Assembly: GCA_947625715.1 (NCBI GenBank)
Contig: CANQPR010000020.1
Coordinates: 1-17,019, forward strand
Direction of reading: 5' to 3'
From: an uncultured Bacilli bacterium
GTDB taxonomy: Bacteria > Bacillota_I > Bacilli_A > RF39 > UBA660
Length of the DNA: 17,019 bases
The position numbers and the translations under genes were made by a program. The notes under the pieces were generated by a model. It was not told the DNA's origin. It ran no database searches and saw only the letters and a list, made by a program, of their open reading frames with translations. Below, piece after piece: positions 1 to 4,614 of this stretch. Positions within the stretch are counted from its first letter, which is position 1, and each line of letters starts with the position of its first letter.

Positions 1-108
1 CATAAAATGACTAAAAAAGAATTAATTGAAGAACTTGTTTATATTTTTGATTATGCTCCAGAATGGATTTATACTGACTTTGTTAGAAGAAATGATATAG
101 AAGGATAA
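1..108 (+). CDS. 3' end of an unidentified ORF, or a 33-aa small protein
   Basis: The reading frame is open from base 1 and stops with TAA at 106-108. An ATG at 7-9 could start a 33-residue protein beginning MTKKELIEELVYIF and ending RRNDIEG, but the frame may equally continue upstream of the window. The composition is acidic and helical-looking, with several aromatic residues (YIFDYAPEWIY). I do not recognise the family and assign no function. An 18-bp palindrome overlaps its stop codon. It sits upstream of the DinD/RhuM/Bro-N array on the same strand. Confidence 0.4.
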   Translation, partial: HKMTKKELIEELVYIFDYAPEWIYTDFVRRNDIEG

Positions 109-122
109 ATTTGCAAATTTAT
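105..122. repeat. 18-bp perfect palindrome upstream of the dinD-like gene
   Basis: ATAAATTTGCAAATTTAT reads the same on both strands. It overlaps the stop codon of the preceding ORF and lies about 30 bp upstream of the DinD-like start. With no loop it is a poor terminator, so a dimeric repressor operator is the more natural reading. That role is inference; no bound protein can be named from the sequence. Confidence 0.5.
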
Positions 123-152
123 GATAAAAAATAATGAAACGAAGTGACATGT

Positions 153-743
153 ATGGTAAATAAATTAAAAAATAAGATATTAAATAAAGATTTAAATGAT
201 AAATATACTGACAGCACTTTTGAAAGAATAAAACATTTAGATGAATATGGAAATGAATATTGGTATGCTAGGGAACTTTCGAAGGCATTAGAATATTGTG
301 ATTGGCGCAACTTTTTAAAAGTTTTAAATAAAGCAAAAGTGGCTTGTAAAAACTCAGGATTGAATGCAGATGAACAACTCGTTGAAGTCAACAAGTTGTC
401 GAAGAGAAACAATAATGCTAATGTTAACATACAAGATTATAAACTATCGAGATATATATGTTATCTTATAGTGCAAAATGCTGATCCTAGTAAAGAAGTA
501 GTTGCTTTAGGGCAAACTTACTTTGCTATACAAACAAGAAAGCAGGAAAAAAGATTTTATCAAAGAAAGTTAACTAAGCAAGGCAATTATACGCTTCAAA
601 AAGTCGCTTCATCTGCTGGTGTTAAAAATATGGCCGAATTTCATAATGCCGGTTATAGAGGACTATATAATGGTGAAACAGCAGATGATATTTTTAAAAG
701 AAAGAAATTACGCTATAGAGAAGAAGGTGTAGAAAATGAATGA
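153..743 (+). CDS. dinD: DinD-like protein, C-terminally truncated
   Basis: The product resembles DNA-damage-inducible protein D. It has the N-terminal block DEYGNEYWYARELSKALEY, then LSRYICYLIVQNADPSKEV, GQTYFAIQTRKQE, and GYRGLYNGETADDIFKRK. E. coli DinD (about 274 aa) is SOS-induced and has been reported to inhibit RecA activities in vitro; what this relative does is unknown. Here it is 196 aa. The segment between AIQTRKQE and KRFYQR is shorter than in relatives, and the usual C-terminal third (the ILDYMGSTELAANLFR region) is missing: the protein stops as GVENE right after RYREE. I chose ATG 153 because GAAGTGA at 141-147 is a well-spaced ribosome site; GTG 144 is the alternative. A near-perfect hairpin lies at 374-399. 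It is probably a decayed or minimal paralogue, and the family call is fairly secure. Confidence 0.75.
   Translation: MVNKLKNKILNKDLNDKYTDSTFERIKHLDEYGNEYWYARELSKALEYCDWRNFLKVLNKAKVACKNSGLNADEQLVEVNKLSKRNNNANVNIQDYKLSRYICYLIVQNADPSKEVVALGQTYFAIQTRKQEKRFYQRKLTKQGNYTLQKVASSAGVKNMAEFHNAGYRGLYNGETADDIFKRKKLRYREEGVENE
374..399 (+). repeat. Intragenic inverted repeat in dinD-like gene
   Basis: The left arm ACAACTCGTTGA (374-385) and right arm TCAACAAGTTGT (388-399) are separated by AG. Eleven of twelve positions pair; the one mismatch is C380/A393. It encodes the EQLVEVNKL segment. It lies about 105 nt before the Lys codon of the ADPSK motif, the same relative place as the hairpins in the two neighbouring paralogue-like genes. 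Function unknown. Confidence 0.75.
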
Positions 744-946
744 AAACAATAATGGGGTTAATAAAAGTGTAGTCAATTGGTTGATTACGATTTAATTAAG
801 AATTCTGTAAATCCTTATAAATAAAGAAAATTATCTGATTTTAATCTTTCATCTTTTTATTAAATAATGGTTAAAATATTAAAAGGTTATTAAGATTATA
901 GTAATTTTAGTATAATTTATATTAGGAATTAGAAAGGTGATTACGA
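733..946 (+). repeat. Intergenic leader repeat, copy 1
   Basis: This gap between the dinD-like and rhuM genes is homologous along its length to 2002-2203. The best block is 758-794, identical at 36 of 37 bases to 2024-2060. The copy starts at the stop-start overlap AATGAATGA and ends at GGTGATTACGA (936-946). A related motif GGTTGATTACGA occurs inside it at 779-790. The middle is AT-rich and contains TATAAT at 911-916 without a good -35. It includes a 19-codon ORF (736-795). It may be the mobile junction or regulatory leader of each cassette in the array. Confidence 0.8.
736..795 (+). other. 19-codon ORF resembling the ylqF start (fossil 1)
   Basis: The ORF begins at ATG 736, overlapping the dinD-like stop (ATGAATGA), and encodes MNENNNGVNKSVVNWLITI. 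AAGGTG at 725-729 is a possible ribosome site. Its beginning resembles MNNENKTNINWYPGH, the N terminus of RbgA/YlqF encoded at 3104, up to the NW residues; the sequences then diverge completely. It could be a translated leader peptide or a remnant of a former ylqF start. I favour the remnant, with moderate confidence. Confidence 0.4.
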
Positions 947-977
947 CATTTAAGAACATATACGAGGAGATGAGAAA

Positions 978-2012
978 ATGGCAAAAGATTTAATTATAAG
1001 AAGTAGTAGTGCTGAATTTATTATTTTTGAAAGACAAACTCATGATAAAGGGATTCAAGTTCGATTTGAAGATGGAGATTTATGGTTGACACAAAAAGCA
1101 ATTGGGGAATTATTTAACACAACGAGAAATAATATAACGATGCATATTAATGAGATTTATGATAGTTATGAATTGAATGAATCCTTAACTAGTAAGAAAT
1201 TCTTACTAGTTCAAAACGAAGGAAATAGGCAAGTAAAAAGGAATATTCAATATTATAACTTAGATATGGTAATATCTATTGGTTATCGAGTAAATTCGAA
1301 TAGAGCAATTCAATTTCGTAGATGGGCAACTAATATATTAAAAGAGTTTTCGAAAAAGGGATATATTATTGACAAGAAAAGAATGGAAAATGGGGCTTTT
1401 TTTGATGAAGATTATTATGAATCATTACTTGCTGAAATAAGAGAAATAAGATTATCTGAACGAAGATTTTATCAAAAAATAACAGATCTTTACGCTACTT
1501 CGGTTGATTATGATTCAAAATCTCCTATTACAATAAATTTCTTCAAAAAAGTACAAAATAAAATGCATTATGCAGTTTCTCATCAAACAGCAGCTGAAAT
1601 TATATATAATAGAGCAGATTCTGAAAAAGAGTATATGGGACTTACTTGTTGGAAAAATTCTCCAAATGGCAAAATACTTGAAACAGATGTTGTAATTGCA
1701 AAAAACTATCTATCAAAAAAAGAATTAGATCAATTGGAATTAATTGTTTCTGCGTTTTTAGATTTGGCAGAAGCAAGAGCAAAAAGAAACATACCCATGA
1801 CAATGGAAGATTGGGCAAATAGAATTGATAAATTCTTACTTTCAGATGATAGAGATATTTTAAAAGATGCTGGAAAAATATCACATGAAATTGCTTGTGA
1901 TAAAGCATTAACAGAATTTGAAAAATATAGAATTAAACAAGATAAACTATATAAATCAGATTTTGATTTGTTAATAGAGGAAAGTAAAAGTAGTGGTGAT
2001 AAAAATGAATGA
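978..2012 (+). CDS. rhuM: RhuM-family protein (virulence RhuM / Bro-N-like)
   Basis: This is a full-length (344 aa) member of the RhuM family, named for a Salmonella SPI-3 gene; its biochemical role is not established. Recognisable blocks are GDLWLTQKAIGELF (residues ~34-47), the KKFLLVQNEGNRQVKRNIQYYNLDMVISIGYRVNSNRAIQFRRWA core (~75-117, a signature of the family), and the C-terminal region with ITINFFKKVQNKMHYAVSHQTAAEI and YRIKQDKLYKSDFD. The start ATG 978 has GAGGAG at 964-969. The gene is intact and has homologous leader repeats on both sides. Its last codons overlap a small ORF (ATGAATGA, 2005-2012). RhuM genes are often accessory and turn up near restriction-modification loci; no such genes are visible here. 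A perfect 12-bp-arm hairpin lies at 1187-1211. Confidence 0.85.
   Translation: MAKDLIIRSSSAEFIIFERQTHDKGIQVRFEDGDLWLTQKAIGELFNTTRNNITMHINEIYDSYELNESLTSKKFLLVQNEGNRQVKRNIQYYNLDMVISIGYRVNSNRAIQFRRWATNILKEFSKKGYIIDKKRMENGAFFDEDYYESLLAEIREIRLSERRFYQKITDLYATSVDYDSKSPITINFFKKVQNKMHYAVSHQTAAEIIYNRADSEKEYMGLTCWKNSPNGKILETDVVIAKNYLSKKELDQLELIVSAFLDLAEARAKRNIPMTMEDWANRIDKFLLSDDRDILKDAGKISHEIACDKALTEFEKYRIKQDKLYKSDFDLLIEESKSSGDKNE
1187..1211 (+). repeat. Intragenic perfect inverted repeat in rhuM
   Basis: AACTAGTAAGAA (1187-1198) and TTCTTACTAGTT (1200-1211) are perfect reverse complements around the single base A1199. The segment encodes LTSKKFLLV inside the conserved core. Its centre lies 103 nt before the Arg codon of NSNRA. 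The equivalent distance is 104 nt in the downstream Bro-N gene and about 105 nt in the dinD-like gene. Confidence 0.85.
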
Positions 2013-2203
2013 AAATAATGTTCTTAATAAAAGTGTAATCAATTGGTTGATTACGATTTATTGCAACCCTGTTATAAGTCCTTATAAATAAAGGCTTTTC
2101 GTTAAATTTAATCTTACACATTTTCATTAAAATTTGATGAAAATTATTAAAAATATAATAAATTTAGTAAAAAAGATGTTAGAAATTAGAGAGGTGATTA
2201 CGA
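2002..2203 (+). repeat. Intergenic leader repeat, copy 2
   Basis: Second copy of the leader, between rhuM and the Bro-N gene. Like copy 1 it starts at the AATGAATGA stop-start overlap, contains GGTTGATTACGA (2045-2056) and CCTTATAAATAAAG, and ends with AGAGAGGTGATTACGA (ending 2203). TATAAT occurs at 2154-2159, but not at the position aligned with the TATAAT of copy 1, so a conserved promoter is not supported. Confidence 0.8.
2005..2091 (+). other. 28-codon ORF resembling the ylqF start (fossil 2)
   Basis: ATG 2005 overlaps the rhuM stop. The ORF begins MNENNVLNKSVINWLITI and runs to TAA 2089-2091. GTGGTGA just upstream could be a ribosome site. The MNEN...NK..INW beginning parallels the N terminus of YlqF (MNNENKTNINW). 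It could be a leader peptide. The repeated pattern with fossil 1 and the true ylqF start suggests a displaced ylqF 5' end. Confidence 0.4.
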
Positions 2204-2242
2204 AATTGTAACCCTTAATAAAAAAAGAAAGTAGGTGAAATT

Positions 2243-2980
2243 TTGAATAATAAATTAGAAACAATTTCAAATCTTTTTGATGGTAAAGAAATAAGAAGTA
2301 TTTGGAATAGTGACAAAGAAGAATATTACTTTAGTGTTGTTGATGTTATAAATGCATTAACTGATAGTAGTGATGCTAGAAAATATTGGTCTGTACTAAA
2401 GTTAAGATTGAAAAAAGAAGGATCTGAGTTGACTACATTTTGTAGTCAACTGAAGTTAAGAGCAAAAGATGGAAAATTTTACAACACGGATGTATTAGAT
2501 ACTAAAGGAATTTTAAGGCTAATTGAATCAGTCCCATCAAATAAAGCAGAACCATTTAAACTATGGCTAGCAAATTTAGGAAGTGAAAGAATTGACGAAG
2601 TATTTGATCCTGAAATTGCAGTTAATAGAGCAGTAGAATATTATCGTAAGCGCGGATATGATGATAAATGGATTAAAGCAAGACTATCTGGAATAGTCGA
2701 TAGGTTTAAATTAACTGATGTTTGGAAAGAAAGTGGAATTACTAAAGATTATGAATATGGAATATTAACAAATGAAATATATAAATCATGGTCTGGCATG
2801 AAAGCAAATGAATACAAGAAATTTAAAGGACTTAGAAAAGAATCTTTAAGGGATAATATGACAGATATAGAAGTTGCGCTTACTGATTTAGGTGAAATTG
2901 CCACTCGTGAGCTTGTAAAAGAACATAAACCTTTTGGTTTAAAACAAAATAAAGAATTGCTAAGCGTGGTGGAAATATAG
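2243..2980 (+). CDS. Bro-N domain antirepressor-like protein, frameshifted near its C terminus
   Basis: Starts at TTG 2243 behind AGGTGA (2233-2238). The N-terminal ~110 residues match the Bro-N fold of phage antirepressor-like proteins: YYFSVVDVINALTDSSDARKYW, SELTTFCSQLKLRA, then ILRLIESVPSNKAEPFKLWLANLG. A conserved second half follows (ERIDEVFDPEIAVNRAVEYY, YGILTNEIYKSWSGM, LRDNMTDIEVALTDLGEIATREL, HKPFGLKQNKE). Such proteins are usually phage- or plasmid-linked DNA-binding proteins; the target here is unknown. The frame ends early as LLSVVEI. The expected continuation IAKRGGNIAK lies one frame over from 2956, so one base, probably an A at ~2955, appears lost. A perfect hairpin lies at 2427-2451. 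Confidence 0.8.
   Translation: MNNKLETISNLFDGKEIRSIWNSDKEEYYFSVVDVINALTDSSDARKYWSVLKLRLKKEGSELTTFCSQLKLRAKDGKFYNTDVLDTKGILRLIESVPSNKAEPFKLWLANLGSERIDEVFDPEIAVNRAVEYYRKRGYDDKWIKARLSGIVDRFKLTDVWKESGITKDYEYGILTNEIYKSWSGMKANEYKKFKGLRKESLRDNMTDIEVALTDLGEIATRELVKEHKPFGLKQNKELLSVVEI
2427..2451 (+). repeat. Intragenic perfect inverted repeat in Bro-N gene
   Basis: AGTTGACTACA (2427-2437) and TGTAGTCAACT (2441-2451) pair perfectly around TTT. The loop TTT is exactly one in-frame codon (Phe), within SELTTFCSQL. The centre lies 104 nt before the Lys codon of PSNKAEPF, matching the hairpin positions in the rhuM and dinD-like genes. Confidence 0.85.
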
Positions 2981-3111
2981 CTAAAATAACAAGAGATAAT
3001 CTAGAAAAAGAATTAGGTAGAACAGTTGTAACTGAAAATAACTCTTTAAATTATAAATATATAGATAATGAAAAATTAATTGAAAAAAAAGTAGGTGGTA
3101 GAGATGAATAA
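2956..3111 (+). pseudogene. Out-of-frame C-terminal remainder of the Bro-N gene
   Basis: Reading from 2956 gives IAKRGGNIAKITRDNLEKEL, then GRTVV, LNYKYIDNEKLIEKK and RDE before TAA at 3109-3111. This is the normal C-terminal motif of this antirepressor-like family and follows directly from HKPFGLKQNKE of the upstream frame. It shows that the gene was once about 289 codons long. In this frame the stop overlaps the ylqF start as ATGAATAA, the same geometry seen after the dinD-like and rhuM genes. A sequencing error cannot be excluded. Confidence 0.8.
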
Positions 3112-3955
3112 CGAAAATAAAACAAATATTAATTGGTATCCTGGTCATATGGCTAAAACCAAAAGAATGATTAAAGAAAATAGTCAACTAATTGATTTGG
3201 TGTATGAATTAGTTGATGCAAGAATTCCTTTTTCATCAAAAATAAAAGATATTTATGATATAATTTTAAAAAAACCCAAAATTTTAATTATGACCAAAAA
3301 AGATTTATGTGATTTAAAATATACCAATGAATGGATAAAATATTATGAAAATTTAGGGAATAAAGTTTTATTAGTTGATTTAAATAATAAAAGTGATTGT
3401 CAAAAAATAATTGATTTAACAAAAGAAATGACTAAAGATATTCAACAAAAAAGAATAGAAAAAGGTTTAAAAAAGAAAGATATACATGTTTTAGTAGTAG
3501 GAATACCAAATGTGGGAAAATCAACCCTTATTAATAAATTATGTAATAAAAAAGTAACGAAAGTTGAAAATACACCAGGAATTACTAAAAATCTTTCGTG
3601 GTTAAAAACTAATCAGGGAATACTTTTGTTAGATTCACCAGGTATTTTATGGCCTAAACTAAATCAACAACAAGAAGCTTTAAATTTAGCAAGTTTTACA
3701 GCTATTAAAGAAGATATATTGCCAATTGATGATGTGGCGGTTTATATTATTAAAAAGTTACATGATTATTATCCGGAAAAATTAAAAGAATATTATAATG
3801 TAACTAATATTGATGATTTTTTAGAAGTATACAAAATTATTGGGAAGAAAATAGGAGCTATTTCTAATAATGAACCTGATTTTAATAGAATATCTCATAA
3901 AATCGTTAATGATATTAAAACCGAAAAAATAAAGGGAATAACGTTTGATAATTAA
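3104..3955 (+). CDS. ylqF: Ribosome biogenesis GTPase YlqF/RbgA
   Basis: A circularly permuted GTPase needed for late 50S subunit assembly in Bacillus. The motif order is diagnostic: N-terminal INWYPGHMAK (residues 9-18), then G4-like TKKD (64-67), G1 GIPNVGKS (133-140), TPGIT (157-161) and G3 DSPG (177-180). The C-terminal helical domain (about residues 200-283) completes it. The length of 283 aa is normal. ATG 3104 is preferred because AGGTGG sits at 3093-3098; an in-frame GTG at 3095 has no proper site. The frame overlaps the restored end of the Bro-N gene. rnhB follows after 14 nt, the conserved ylqF-rnhB order of Bacilli. No convincing promoter is visible directly upstream, so expression may depend on the accessory array. 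Confidence 0.95.
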   Translation: MNNENKTNINWYPGHMAKTKRMIKENSQLIDLVYELVDARIPFSSKIKDIYDIILKKPKILIMTKKDLCDLKYTNEWIKYYENLGNKVLLVDLNNKSDCQKIIDLTKEMTKDIQQKRIEKGLKKKDIHVLVVGIPNVGKSTLINKLCNKKVTKVENTPGITKNLSWLKTNQGILLLDSPGILWPKLNQQQEALNLASFTAIKEDILPIDDVAVYIIKKLHDYYPEKLKEYYNVTNIDDFLEVYKIIGKKIGAISNNEPDFNRISHKIVNDIKTEKIKGITFDN

Positions 3956-3969
3956 AAAGGAAGAGAATT

Positions 3970-4614
3970 ATGAATGAAAAAGTAGATATGTTAAAATATG
4001 AAAAAGAATTATATAAAAAAGGTTATGATTTAATATGTGGATGTGATGAAGCAGGAAGAGGACCTTTAGTAGGCCCAGTTGTTGCATCGGCAGTTATTTT
4101 ACCTAAAAATTATCATTTAGAAGGTCTTACTGATTCTAAAAAATTAAGTGAAAAGAAAAGAGAATATTTTTTCTCGAAAATAAAGGAAGAAGCTATAAGT
4201 TATGGAATCGGAATTGTAAGTGCAAAAACAATTGATGAAATTAATATATATCAAGCTAGTAAAAAGGCTATGCAAATAGCAATTGAAAATATGTCAGTTA
4301 AACCCGATTTTGTTATAACTGATGCCATGCCGATGCCTAATTATAAGTATCCTGTTGAGGGAATAGTTCATGGAGATGCACTATCACTTACAATCGCGGC
4401 CGCTAGTGTTTTAGCGAAAGTAACAAGGGATCATTATATGTATGAATTAGATCAAAAATATCCCATGTATGAATATAAAAAACATAAAGGTTATCCAACA
4501 AAAAGACATTTAGAACTTTTAAAAATGTATGGCGTAACTAAAGAATATAGGTTTACTTATAAGCCAGTTTATGATTTAATAAATAATGGTGGTATTAATG
4601 AAGTTAAAAGTTAA
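3970..4614 (+). CDS. rnhB: Ribonuclease HII
   Basis: Cleaves RNA of RNA-DNA hybrids and initiates removal of single ribonucleotides from DNA. The catalytic carboxylates are visible: D26 and E27 in CGCDEAGRG, D118 in ITDAMP, and D136 in HGDALSLTIAAASVLAKVTRD. The C-terminal HKGYPTKRHLELLKMYGVT block is typical. At 214 aa it is slightly short compared with B. subtilis RnhB. ATG 3970 follows AAGGAAGAG. The last 17 nt overlap the start of the following membrane protein gene, suggesting translational coupling. Confidence 0.96.
   Translation: MNEKVDMLKYEKELYKKGYDLICGCDEAGRGPLVGPVVASAVILPKNYHLEGLTDSKKLSEKKREYFFSKIKEEAISYGIGIVSAKTIDEINIYQASKKAMQIAIENMSVKPDFVITDAMPMPNYKYPVEGIVHGDALSLTIAAASVLAKVTRDHYMYELDQKYPMYEYKKHKGYPTKRHLELLKMYGVTKEYRFTYKPVYDLINNGGINEVKS

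Noticed and set aside
119..430. Minus-strand ORF of 103 codons opposite the dinD-like gene
   Set aside because: Low-complexity hydrophobic translation typical of antisense to AT-rich coding DNA; the plus strand has clear DinD homology.
1642..2127. Minus-strand ORFs opposite the 3' part of rhuM and the following leader
   Set aside because: Aromatic, low-complexity translations and no ribosome sites; shadows of rhuM.
733..2203. Leader repeats as a CRISPR array or integron attC sites
   Set aside because: Only two ~200-bp copies, no short regular repeat-spacer pattern, and no attC core pair or integrase visible.
2938..2944. TTTAAAA slippery heptamer in the correct phase before the Bro-N frameshift, suggesting programmed -1 recoding
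   Set aside because: A -1 slip there runs into TAA at 2950-2952 before reaching the IAKRGGN frame, so it cannot make the full protein; a one-base deletion fits better.
2981..3103. Possible separate promoter for ylqF (TTGTAA and TATAAA)
   Set aside because: The two elements are about 20 nt apart and the stretch is explained as out-of-frame Bro-N coding sequence; too weak to list.
1..3111. Complete prophage, restriction-modification locus or toxin-antitoxin system around the Bro-N/RhuM/DinD genes
   Set aside because: No integrase, structural, methylase, nuclease or recognisable toxin gene is present in the window; only antirepressor-like genes are seen.
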